From Haliclona indistincta (Eukaryota > Porifera > Demospongiae > Haplosclerida > Chalinidae), in the NCBI GenBank assembly GCA_964017065.1, contig OZ024787.1, positions 9,819,208-9,883,207 on the forward strand: a stretch of DNA of 64,000 nt. Reading direction: 5' to 3'. The position numbers and the translations under genes were made by a program. The notes under the pieces are model-generated. The model was given only the letters and a program-made list of their open reading frames with translations. It was not told the origin of the DNA and searched no databases. This document shows positions 12,108 to 22,344 of the stretch, piece after piece. The number at the start of each line of letters is the position of its first letter. Within the stretch, counting starts at the first letter, position 1.

Positions 12108-13073
12108 CTATGTGGTGCTTGTTAGTTCAGTGTCATTGTTGTCCACTGTTGGATGGATCCTGTTGTCTTTCTTGCAGAACATGTTCTTAAGCATTGTCTT
12201 TATTGCATCACGAACTGGCTTGAGTAGCGCTATGGCTACTAGTGGAGTAGCTATACCTGGAACACTGAAAATAAGTCGAGTAAAGTAAATTCTTGCAGTT
12301 GTAGGTGCGATGGTAGAGCCAGGTATAATGAGTCGCGTGATAAAGCTCACTGCTGGTACGATAGAGCTGATAAAAGTAATAATCGATGCGATAACAAAAT
12401 ATGCAACTACTTTAGCGACTGCCTTCTTGATTTGAACATTTCCTTCAAGTGTGTGTTTCTTGATATACACAAACGTGACAATCGCCATAACAATCTGAAT
12501 GATCAAGAAGACAAGCGACAGCATAGTGGACAGTACAGTTGATATCATGTACAAGGGAGATGAAAAGATGCTTACAGAGCATATTCCATTGACATAGCGT
12601 GCCAAACTAGGTGGACCAAATTGGCCCATCAGTCCAGACATGATCAATATCACAAGCCATGATACTGCAATGCATGGTATTATCGTACACCATTTTAGCT
12701 TCTTCTCTCCGTACTTTATGAAGAGGAAGATATAGATCGTATAGAGAGTTCCAGAAGTCCTCTTCAAGTGAGATACCATAAAAAATGTCGTATAGAAGAT
12801 CTTACATGAAATGGTTTCAATGTAGTTCAAGCGTACTATCCAGTCCAGGTAGAAGATGGCATAGGAGATCCAATATAGTATCTCGGCTGCAATTATATTG
12901 ATGAGAAGCACTCGAATCTTGATATTGATAGTCTTAGCAAGAACCAGTGCCAGTATAACTAAGACACACAGCAGGAATGGTAGTAGAGATAGGAATATGA
13001 AGAAACAGACATTCAAAGCAACATTGACATCATAGTAGAGTTGATTATCCACTCCAGTAATGTTGAGGTCCAT
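12108..13073 (-). CDS. Seven-transmembrane receptor, GPCR-like
   Basis: Single open frame with seven hydrophobic helices: about VALNVCFFIFLSLLPFLL, VLLINIIAAEILYWISY, a third beginning after SCKIFYTTFF, WCTIIPCIAVSWLVILIM, PLYMISTVLSTMLSLVF, VAYFVIASIITFISSIV and IYFTRLIFSVPGIATPLV. A Cys before helix 3 and a Cys in the second outer loop (NGICSVS) could form the usual disulfide. I chose the Met at 13073 (MDLNITG, 321 residues) because it gives a short N-terminus with a glycosylation site; an upstream Met at 13172 would give 354. Helix 3 ends KYG rather than DRY, and helix 7 has TPLVA where NPxxY is usual. This suggests a divergent, sponge-type plasma-membrane receptor. Ligand unknown. Confidence 0.75.
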   Translation of the reverse strand: MDLNITGVDNQLYYDVNVALNVCFFIFLSLLPFLLCVLVILALVLAKTINIKIRVLLINIIAAEILYWISYAIFYLDWIVRLNYIETISCKIFYTTFFMVSHLKRTSGTLYTIYIFLFIKYGEKKLKWCTIIPCIAVSWLVILIMSGLMGQFGPPSLARYVNGICSVSIFSSPLYMISTVLSTMLSLVFLIIQIVMAIVTFVYIKKHTLEGNVQIKKAVAKVVAYFVIASIITFISSIVPAVSFITRLIIPGSTIAPTTARIYFTRLIFSVPGIATPLVAIALLKPVRDAIKTMLKNMFCKKDNRIHPTVDNNDTELTSTT

Positions 13074-13726
13074 AGCTACACTCCTGCTGCTACAGTGCCT
13101 GTGATATTGATGACACACTACTATAATGCTTATGTTACTGATGACGTATAGGTTATCAACACTACACCACACAATTCTTTGTTGTAATCAGCACCATGAG
13201 TTGTTAGGTATGTGGTATGTATGCTCCGTGTCAATCCAAGATGCGTGTTTTCACTAGACTGAAGAGCACTGTTACAGTAGAGCTGATTTATAAGTTTTAA
13301 AACGATGGAGGATGATCCACATTAATGCACATACACACTCTACACTACTGCATCAGCTGAAAGAAAAAATTATTATGCATTATATTGAAGTAAGTATTTT
13401 TTCTGTCATCCTTCAATTCTGAACACCTACATGCAGCTATGGTACATTATGCACACAATGTAACATGTACACTACACGATGCTATGCGTAATGGTTCAGG
13501 AGCTGTAGCATTATCATATCATTCAACTCTCGCAGCTAGCTTTGTTTGTATCCTCCAAAGAATAGAAATTAAAAACGCAAGTGATTGATTGCTCTTCATT
13601 TAATATGTTGACGTAGCTTCTCAGCAACTCATTATCAGCTCACATTATTATAATAAGCACTAAATGTACAACCAATGACAGATACATAAACGATATGAAG
13701 TTTACAAGATACATGCATATTATTGC
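13074..13726. other. 5' flank of 7TM receptor
   Basis: AT-rich. I see no further gene. The upstream in-frame Met of the receptor (13172) lies here. Confidence 0.35.
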
Positions 13727-13810
13727 TGCATCACTGCACCTAATGAAGACACCCACTATGTGGTGCTTGATAGTTCAATCTGGCTTGAGTAGCGCTATGG
13801 CTGCTACTAC
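13727..13810 (-). pseudogene. Fragment of 7TM receptor 3' end
   Basis: Repeats the receptor's last coding bases and 3' flank (12070-12240), including cacctaatgaagacacccac, with an internal deletion that joins the 3' flank to the helix-7/tail coding part. A small local duplication relic. Confidence 0.7.
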
Positions 13811-14329
13811 AGCACGTGGCCTCAGCTTCGTACAGATGTAGTTCAAATCAACGCGCCATTTTACTGCGCGCTCGCTTGTAACGCATGCGCAGTAGTGTAG
13901 GCTGGTAAAGTTGAGCGCCAATTTTGAATTGCTAAAAGCGCTGTGAAGAGAAGAAGCGCGGGGTCAGTCTGTGCCATCTGATGCTACTTAGAAGGACAAG
14001 AGCTATTGAAAAAGAAGAACCCATCAAGCTATAGCCAAGCAGGCTTCACAATGCTGTCACGAGTGTCTCGCTACCTCACTGAATGCGTTAGCGGTTAGTC
14101 TCCACTACTGTGACCGTGAAGGCTGTAATTTGTGTGTATATTTCTATCACTCATAGCCTTACCCTTTCACAACTAAGCGCTGCCAACAACGCTAGTGCTC
14201 CAGCAATGGGACGCCAACATAAGACACTGTCAACCTGAGATAGAACAAACAGAAATAGATATAAACTTGAACTCAAAAGCGCGCCAATTTTAATACAACT
14301 GGTGAACTCTGTCAACTGGCTATATCCTC
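13811..14329. other. Intergenic, no supported gene
   Basis: No convincing open frame. GC-rich patches near 13860-13970. Confidence 0.3.
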
Positions 14330-14934
14330 TACTACTAGCTCTACCCTCTGCTACTGGGCTCTACCTTCAGCTACTGGTTACATGACTACTGAACAATACA
14401 TCTTCCCAATAATGCTACGGTACCAGAATATCATAGTTGTTCTAAGGTTATGTACAAATGCTAAGAAGTATAGTAACCATGGATGCTATACTTTCTATGG
14501 CACAAGAGAGTGTACCATCTATGGTTTTAGCAATGCTAGGCTGCATGGTAGCAATGTTAGAGTGTATTTGCATGCCAGCATGTTAGCGTGCGATGTGACA
14601 TAGGTAGTAACAAGGTTAGTGAGTGTTTGTGTGTACCTGCTAGCGTGACATGATGGTGAGTGAGTCAGTGAGAGTGTGTATTATGAATCATCTTAATAAT
14701 GTTGCATGTGTTACTCTTGTTAATATTGCTGTGTTATTTCATGCATTGATGTATGTATGTTAGCTAGTGTAATCAAAGCCTTAGAATGAACATTGTGTAG
14801 TATAGGTAGTGTAGTCAAAGCCTTAGATAGGTAGATAGATAGTTTAGTCTAAGCTTTAGATAGGTAGATAGCTATCAAGGGAGCATGGAGAGGAGCAGAA
14901 CCAGCTGACAAGATCACCATCAACCCAAACTATC

Positions 14935-15080
14935 CAGATCAAAACCTATCAATCGCAATCACTAACAATCAATCAAGATCACCACCAATCAGTCAAGATC
15001 ACTATCAATCAGTCAAGATCACTACCAATCAGTCAAGATCACTACCAATCAATTAAGATCACCACCTATCAATCAATCAT
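14935..15080. repeat. 20-bp minisatellite, first block
   Basis: Imperfect tandem copies of agtcaagatcactaccaatc inside the first ~1.1 kb unit. Confidence 0.75.
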
Positions 15081-15954
15081 TACGGTCTTATTCCCTATCT
15101 TATGGAACCAGTGTATGAGGTCAGTGCCACATTACTGTATGCTAGCAGCATTGATCACTCAATCCACTACAGGGTCCAGTGTATAAACTCCTAACATCAA
15201 CTGGAGTTCAGGAATGGGACTAGCAGTGAAACACACTGGACCATGAGGTAACAGTAGCTAGTGATCTGTAACACACTCAATCACCTTTACCCACTACAGC
15301 TTTACTACATTATTAATTGTTGCTACTGATGGCTACCACAAGCTACTGGCTCTGATGCTACTAACGTACTCTACCCTCTGCTACTGACTCTACCCTCTGC
15401 TACTGACTCTACCCTCTGCTACTGGCTGTACAACTGACCTTTTCTACCCAAGATATTGGGGTACCAGTAATTGATAGTTGTTCTAAGGTTATGCACAATT
15501 GATAGTAACCATGGATGCTACACTTTCTATATGGCACAAGAGAGTGTACCATCTGTGGTTTTAGCAATGCAAGGCTGTATGGTAGCAATGTTAGAGTGCA
15601 TTTGCATGCCAGCATGTTAGCGTGCGATGTGACATACAGTAGATATTAACAAGGTTAGTGAGTGTTTGTGTGTACCTGCTAGCGCGACATGACAGTGAGT
15701 GAGACAGTGAGAGTGTATTATGAATCATCTTTAATAATGTTGCATGTGTTACTCTTGTTAATATTGCTGTGTTATTTCATTGCATTGATGTATGTTAGCT
15801 AGTGTAGTCAAAGCCTTAGAATGAACATTGTGTAGTATAGGTAGTATAGTCACAGCCTTAGCCAGGTAGATAGGTAGATAGATAGTTTAGTCTAAGCTTT
15901 AGATATGTAGATAGCTATCAAGGGAGCATGGAGAGGAGCAGAACCAGTTGACAA

Positions 15955-16265
15955 GATCACCATCAACCCAAACTATCCAGATCAAAACCAATCAACCATG
16001 ATCACTAACAATCAATCAATATCACCAGCAATCAGTCAAGATCACTACCAATCAGTCAAGATCACCACCAATCGATCAGGATCACTACCAATCAATCAAG
16101 ATCTCTATCAATCAGTCAAGATCACTACCAATCGATCAGGATCACTACCAATCAATCAAGATCACTATCAATCAGTCAAGATCACTACCAATCAGTCAAG
16201 ATCACCACCAATCAGTCAAGATCACCACCAATCAATCAAGATCACCACCGATCAATCAATCAGTA
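15955..16265. repeat. 20-bp minisatellite, second block
   Basis: The same 20-bp unit (agtcaagatcactaccaatc and variants), expanded to about 13 copies in the second ~1.1 kb unit. It creates a spurious open frame at 15998-16369. Confidence 0.8.
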
Positions 16266-17258
16266 CTGTCTCATTCCCTATCTTATGGAACCAGTGTATG
16301 AGGTCAGTGCCACATTACTGTATGCTAGCAGCATTGATCATTCAATCCACTACAGTGTCCAGTGTATAAACTCCTAACATCAACTGGAATTTAGGAATGG
16401 GACTGCAGTGAAACACACTGGACCATGAGGTAACAGTAGCTAGTGATCTGTAACACACTCAATCATCTTTACCCACTTACAGCTCCACTACTGCTACTGA
16501 AGGCTACCACAAGCACTGGTTCTGATGCAACTGGCTCTATACTCTCTGCTACTGGCTACCCTCTGCTACTGGTTCTACCCTCTGCTATTGGCTCTACCCT
16601 CTGGCCTTACAAGTGACCATTTCTACCCAAGATATTGCGGTATCAGTAATTTATAGTTGTTCTAAGGTTATGTACAAATGCTAAGAAGTATAGTAACCAT
16701 GAATACTACCATCTGTGGTTTTAGCAATGCTAGGCTGTGTGGTAGCAATTTTAGAGTGTGTTTGCATGCCAGCATGTTAGCGTGCGATAGATAGTAACAA
16801 GGTTAGTGAGTGTTTGTATGTATCTGCTTGCACGACATGACAGTGAGTGAGTCAGTGGGAGTGTGCATAATGAATCATCTTTAATAATGTTGCACGTGAT
16901 ATTGCTGTGCTGTTTCATTGGTGCTAGCTTGTGTAGTAAAGCCTGAATTAGGTAGATAGCTAGGTAGTGTAGTCGAAGCATTATAGGATGAACATTATTT
17001 TTTATGCATAATCAAAGCCTTAGATAGGTAGTCGAGAGTAATAAGATCAAGGCAACTAGGAAAAGTTCTACTGGAGTAATCAAGATGCTAAACTATACTA
17101 ACAGATGGAAGACAATTCAAGATTCATCATTGGGGTGAAGTCACAATTTGATGATGTGTTCACAATGCGTTTTGTTCTGTAGGAAACCATGAATACAAGT
17201 TGGAGATGATAATGTTATTACTGTTGTTGTTGTTGTAAATAATTATGTCTAATGTTCA

Positions 17259-18170
17259 GGTTCAATGTAGCTCACCCCTCACTGGTCTAATGTACTGGTT
17301 CAATGTAGCTCGCCCCTCACTGGTCTAATGTACTGGTTCAATGTAGCTCGCCCCTCACTGGTCTAATGTACTGGTTCAATGTAGCTCGCCCCTCACTGGT
17401 CTAATGTACTGGTTCAATGTAGCTCGCCCCTCACTGGTCTAATGTACTGGTTCAATGTAGCTCGCCCCTCACTGGTCTAATGTACTGGTTCAATGTAGCT
17501 CGCCCCTCACTGGTCTAATGTACTGGTTCAATGTAGCTCGCCCCTCACTGGTCTAATGTACTGGTTCAATGTAGCTCGCCCCTCACTGGTCTAATGTACT
17601 GGTTCAATGTAGCTCGCCCCTCACTGGTCTAATGTACTGGTTCAATGTAGCTCGCCCCTCACTGGTCTAATGTACTGGTTCAATGTAGCTCGCCCCTCAC
17701 TGGTCTAATGTACTGGTTCAATGTAGCTCGCCCCTCACTGGTCTAATGTACTGGTTCAATGTAGCTCGCCCCTCACTGGTCTAATGTACTGGTTCAATGT
17801 AGCTCGCCCCTCACTGGTCTAATGTACTGGTTCAATGTAGCTCGCCCCTCACTGGTCTAATGTACTGGTTCAATGTAGCTCGCCCCTCACTGGTCTAATG
17901 TACTGGTTCAATGTAGCTCGCCCCTCACTGGTCTAATGTACTGGTTCAATGTAGCTCACCCCTCACTGGTCTAATGTACTGGTTCAATGTAGCTCGCCCC
18001 TCACTGGTCTAATGTACTGGTTCAATGTAGCTCACCCCTCACTGGTCTAATGTACTGGTTCAATGTAGCTCACCCCTCACTGGTCTAATGTACTGGTTCA
18101 ATGTAGCTCACCCCTCACTGGTCTAATGTACTGGTTCAATGTAGCTCACCCCTCACTGGTCTAATGTACA
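17259..18170. repeat. 38-bp satellite, 24 tandem units
   Basis: The stretch of 912 bp is 24 x 38 bp. Units contain ggttcaatgtagctc, then gcccctcactggtc and taatgtact. Units are nearly identical; the main variant is gctcgcccc versus gctcacccc. There are no unique spacers, so this is not CRISPR. Confidence 0.93.
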
Positions 18171-18205
18171 GGTACAATGCCAACACTATTATCATCTTCA
18201 ATCAT

Positions 18206-18474
18206 GATATAATCACCGACTCATCGATTCGATCACACCAATCACCGACTCATCCATTCGATCACACCAATCATCGGCTCATCGATTCGATCACACCAAT
18301 CACCGACTCATCCATTCGATCACACCAATCATCGGCTCATCCATTCGATCACACCAATCACCGACTCATCCATTCGATCACACCAATCATCGACTCATCC
18401 ATTTGATCAAACCAATCATCGACTCATCGATTCAATCACACCAATCATCGACTCATTGATTCGATTTCACCATG
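18206..18474. repeat. 29-bp minisatellite, about 9 units
   Basis: Tandem units of ctcatcgattcgatcacacc plus aatcaccga with a few variants (tcgattcg or tccattcg). Starts about 35 bp after the 38-bp array. Confidence 0.88.
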
Positions 18475-18829
18475 TACCAATTCATGTTTTTATTATCCTC
18501 ATGTGATTTCTCTAGATAGGTCTCAAGCAAGCAACAGAACCAAACTGATGGTATGGTATTGTTATTGTTTATCCACATGTCTTTCAACACAGAATAAAAG
18601 GATTATGCTTTTAATATAAAAATCATTATTAATCTGCATTCTCTTTTCTTAGCAGATGAATAATCTCTCCTGTATTAGAGGTACTCTTACTGTTTATTAA
18701 CATGCTGTCTTTCTTAGCCTCTTTCCCGGCTCCACTTTTCTCAAAATGAAAGGAGTGGAGCCTGGAAACTAGTCTATTTATTCTACAGATGTACCCAAAA
18801 CCTGTATAAATACTGAAAGGTACCTGTTG
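18475..18829. other. Intergenic, nothing recognised
   Basis: AT-rich, no gene seen. Confidence 0.3.
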
Positions 18830-19330
18830 TGTATTGTCTTAGCTCATTTTTGCTACAGGACAAGACCCCGCCCATTATTCACCTGTTTCCTACACAAAGT
18901 ACATGTGTGAATGCTGCATGACAGGTATATTGCAGAGTATTGTCTTTAAGTTACCTCTTTCAATACAGGTCAAACCCATTTTACCAATAGAATGGTGACA
19001 GGTATAATAAATTATTGCAGAGTATTGTCTTACCTCTTTTCAATACAGGTCAAACTCATTTTATTTACAGAATGCTGACAGGTATAATTATTGCAGAGTA
19101 TTGTCTTACCTCTTTCAATGCAGGTCAAGACCTATTTTACCAACAGAATGGTGACAGGTATATTGTTGTATGTTAGCTGTTTTGTCTAATTTTGATTAAA
19201 AGACCCATTTTTATCCTCTTTTATTTCATTAACAATCTCTCCCACAGATTGAGATGAGGTTGTGTGATCACTGAGAGGTATATTGCTGTATAAATGTCTA
19301 ATCTCTTTTTTAGTACAGGTCAAGACCCAT
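18830..19330. repeat. Degenerate ~85-bp tandem repeat
   Basis: Repeated blocks with tgacaggtat, attgcagagtattgtctta and caatacaggtcaaac recur four to five times at about 85-bp spacing, with many substitutions and length changes. Confidence 0.65.
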
Positions 19331-19859
19331 TGAAATTTTATCATAAATTTTGAGCTGTTGTATTTATTATTTGGGTTTTTCCAGGGAAGGTTTTATCCCA
19401 TCGGGTTTTACTTCTCCGGTTTTTTCCCTTGGATGGTGTTGGGCCAACCATCCATAAATGTATGTTTCTTTGGCCTCAGCTCTAAAAGAACTATATTAAT
19501 TATTATTTTAGTGATTTGTAAGATGTTTCATTAAACTTATATATGCAATTAGCAGATGCATGATTATGGCAGCACGCGTGCATATAGTAGATCCATGGAA
19601 GCATCAAAGCAGTACCATGGATGCATGCAAGTTGTAGTAGAAGTGACCAGCAGATCCATGAAACATGCAGGCAAGCAGAACCACAGGTAGTGGGCTAGCG
19701 GAAGCTATCCAGCTGTTGTACAAGCTGTTGTACAAAGTGAGAGTTTCTGTATATAGCTATTTCACCACTCCGTCAATACATTATTATAACTGTCAAGTGC
19801 TGTTATGAAGGACTGACTAGTACACTTTTGTATAAAGTGATTCATTGTTGTTATTAATA
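19331..19859. other. Intergenic, no supported gene
   Basis: AT-rich region, no conserved frame recognised. Confidence 0.3.
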
Positions 19860-20070
19860 CTTACATTGTTCATCAGTAATAGAGTCGTGACAACTCTACT
19901 TGTATAGCAGATGATTGGTCAATGCCATTTTTGGGACCATACAGAGAATGAATATTCATGATGTTTGGATAAGGAAACATAATGAGTTATTGTCAATAGT
20001 CACATTCTGAAGAGTAACATGAAGTATAAGCATAAGAGACAGGAACTATTGAACCCGGGCCATTGTTGGA
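19860..20070 (-). pseudogene. Decayed BH-TM ectodomain fragment
   Basis: Aligns by eye with about 8290-8500 of BH-TM copy 2: a block near acattgttcat, then gagtcgtgacaactct, then gtcacattctgaagagtaac. No open frame. It lies just upstream of the second oxygenase gene. Confidence 0.6.
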
Positions 20071-20261
20071 ACCTGAAAAATAAGGAACCTGACACAGCAT
20101 GCTGTAACAGAATTATTTAAAGTGAATTATGCATTTGAGACCATGCAGTCTAACCTGTCAGAATATTACAATGTTCGTCTGGAGCCAGCAATAACAGTGC
20201 AGCACGCACCGGCACCGGCACCACAATGACTAGCCACGCCCACTTACTGACACGTGAGAAA

Positions 20262-22189
20262 ATGGCCGCTGTAAAAATTCCTGTTGTGGACTTCGAAAGA
20301 CTGAAAGAGAAAGAAGCTGGAGCGGATGACACATCAGGAGTGCTTCACAGGGCGCTATGTACCGTTGGATTTGTGTACCTAGTCAACCATGGAATTAGTG
20401 AGGAACTGGTGAGGACTCAACACCATGATTATGTGAAGAATTTATAACATGACATTACCTTACTGTATTTTACCTGATCGTGACGTTGCTAAAGTACAAT
20501 GTATTGTTAAATCGCCTCTAGATATCAAACTCATTCAAGAGTGCTACTGAGTTCTTTCATTTACCACTGGAAACAAAGAAAGCGTACCTTAGAACAAAAG
20601 ACACTAAAAACTGTGGCTATGTACAACTGGAACAAGAAAGGTAAGTATCTTACTAATGACAGCACTTTGCTGATTATCATGTATCACAGACTTGAAAATG
20701 CACGACCTCCAGACTTGAAAGAGTGCTTTAATGTCCAAAGTAATCAAACTGTAAGTTCAGCAGTATCTACAACACTAAAATATGTGACGATTCACATCAT
20801 ATCTGATCCAGGCTCACTATCCCAGTGAAGTCCCGTCCTTCCAGCGTAATGCTACTGCTCTGTTCAATGTTTGTCTCAAGCTATCAATGCAAGTATTAGA
20901 GGCAATGGGACACTGTCTAAAACTAGAGGTATATTTTGCAGATATTATTATTATTCAGCCATGTCTTAAAATGTGTCTATTATGTTACAAGCCCTTGCTT
21001 CCTCTTGCAATTTGTACTGGGCAATAGCAGTAAATCAAATTTAAAAAACTTTTTTAACAGCTAGTTACTGTGCAAGAAATGTAATCAGGAATGCATAATT
21101 ATTCTTGACAGCATGTGTTGTTTGTGGATGTCTATCTAGGATCCCCAGTTCTTCATCAAGTGTCACTCACGCGCTGGACTGGGCTCAGACGGCAACATGA
21201 CAACACTCAGAATTCTCAACTATCCTCCTGTGCCTGCTGACGATGAGGTGAAGCCAGGACAGATACGCTGTGGAGAACATGTCGACTACGGCTCAATCAC
21301 TCTTCTCTTTCAAGACAGCTATGGAGGACTTGAGGCAAGAGTGTAGCACTGTAGTACCATGACTCAAGAACAGTTCACTTAATATACAGTCTTTTTCAGT
21401 TCACTTTGAACACGAGATTATTGCTCATTGCGTATACCGTGCCGCACGCGCGGTTGTACCGCCCCGTTTACACGTGAGATCGAGATGAAACATGTCTGTT
21501 GAACCAAGTGGGGTGTGTGATGCGGGGGTGGAGGGTTGTTCGCATACGCAATACGGAATAATCTCGTGTTCAAAGGGAACTGAAACAGACGGTAGTTGTA
21601 CAGTCAAACTAATGCGGTCACCCTGGGGTCAGTAATATTTGGCTGATTAGGCAGGTTGCTGCTTTATAGAGGGTAAACTCAGTTGGGACTTAAACATGTT
21701 GCCGTATTAGAGAGGTGACTGCATTACATAGGTGACCATTAGTTCAGGTTTTTAAATTATCTAGAATTAAGAAAATGCTTGTAATTATTTTGTGATGTTC
21801 TCAGGTACGTTGTGCTGATGGTAGCTACATTCAGGCGCCATACATCCAGGCAGCTGTCCTGGTCAACTTAGGAGCACTGATGCAGCGATGGACAAGCGAC
21901 AAGTACCTAGCAACAGTTAGCATTACCTCAAAATGCTATTCTACATTTCCATCCAGCCCCACAGAGTTCTGATGCCGACTGATGCTGACTCAAAACAGAG
22001 AACAAGGCAATCCATTGTGTTCTTTGCTCATCCTGACGATGACATAACTGTGACATGTATTGATGGTAGCAATAAGTACCCTCCTGTATCTGTTGCTGAA
22101 GATATAGCACAAAAATTTGGTTAGTTGGTGAACAATATTATTTCAAAATAGATTTATGAATTTTTACAGCTCAAAGCTACAAGATTTGA
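20262..22189 (+). CDS. Isopenicillin-N-synthase-like 2-oxoglutarate/Fe(II) oxygenase, second copy, 8 exons
   Basis: Exons: 20262-20408, 20522-20640, 20690-20750, 20812-20928, 21140-21334, 21805-21915, 21957-22119, 22170-22189; 310 residues. Exon sizes match the copy at 106-1666 except three extra codons in exon 1 (KEKEAGADD). Fe(II) ligands are His195 and Asp197 (GEHVDYG) and His252 (TPHRV); Arg267 is the 2-oxoglutarate-side anchor. It again ends RFAQSYKI-like (KFAQSYKI). Intron 5 appears to use a GC donor (gag|gcaaga) where copy 1 has GT; no GT at the same place exists. Intron 5 also holds a small TIR element. A poly(A) signal AATAAA lies at 22229-22234. Convergent with the BH-TM gene at 22345-25971 only 155 bp away. 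It is the more likely functional partner of that intact gene. Substrate unknown. Confidence 0.85.
21394..21585. mobile_element. Small TIR element in oxygenase intron 5
   Basis: The ends tttcagttcactttgaacac and its imperfect complement (gtgttcaaagggaactgaaa) bound about 190 bp, and the arms continue through gagattat and gcgtat. MITE-like, without coding capacity. Absent from the same intron of the other copies. Confidence 0.75.
21600..21745. repeat. Intron-resident repeat shared by the duplicated oxygenase introns
   Basis: A block containing taatgcggtcaccctgggg and attagagaggtgactgcatt recurs at about 33105-33275, 46210-46390 and 55422-55600 at the same place before exon 6. It was therefore in the intron before the module was duplicated. 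Copy 1 lacks it. Confidence 0.7.
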
Positions 22190-22344
22190 TGACAAACAGA
22201 ACAGATAATATTGTTATCATTGTAAAATAATAAACAAAAATGCTAATACACATCATTATCTTCAACACACTCAATGAAATGTAAATTGTACAAAAAGAAA
22301 ATACATGACATTCAGTTGTCACACAGCTGTATTGAACACTTGGC

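Larger units (their letters stand above)
14330..17040. repeat. Three tandem copies of a ~1.0-1.2 kb unit
   Basis: A unit that includes tctaaggtta recurs at about 14441, 15482 and 16661, so spacing is 1041 and 1179 bp. Each unit begins with a ctctgctactgg-rich stretch, then gttgttctaagg, then repeated gatagatag, and in units 1 and 2 a 20-bp sub-repeat. The third unit is truncated. No coding frame is shared between units; the open frames in it are repeat translations. Confidence 0.85.

Noticed and set aside
15998..16369. 123-residue open frame with SVKITTNQS-like repeats
   Set aside because: It is only the translation of the 20-bp minisatellite, which shifts frame between units.
17259..18170. 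CRISPR-like array
   Set aside because: Units are contiguous 38-bp copies with no unique spacers, in a eukaryotic context; it is a satellite.
18164..18406. 80-residue open frame with SIRSHQSPTHPFDHTNH
   Set aside because: Translation of the 29-bp minisatellite.
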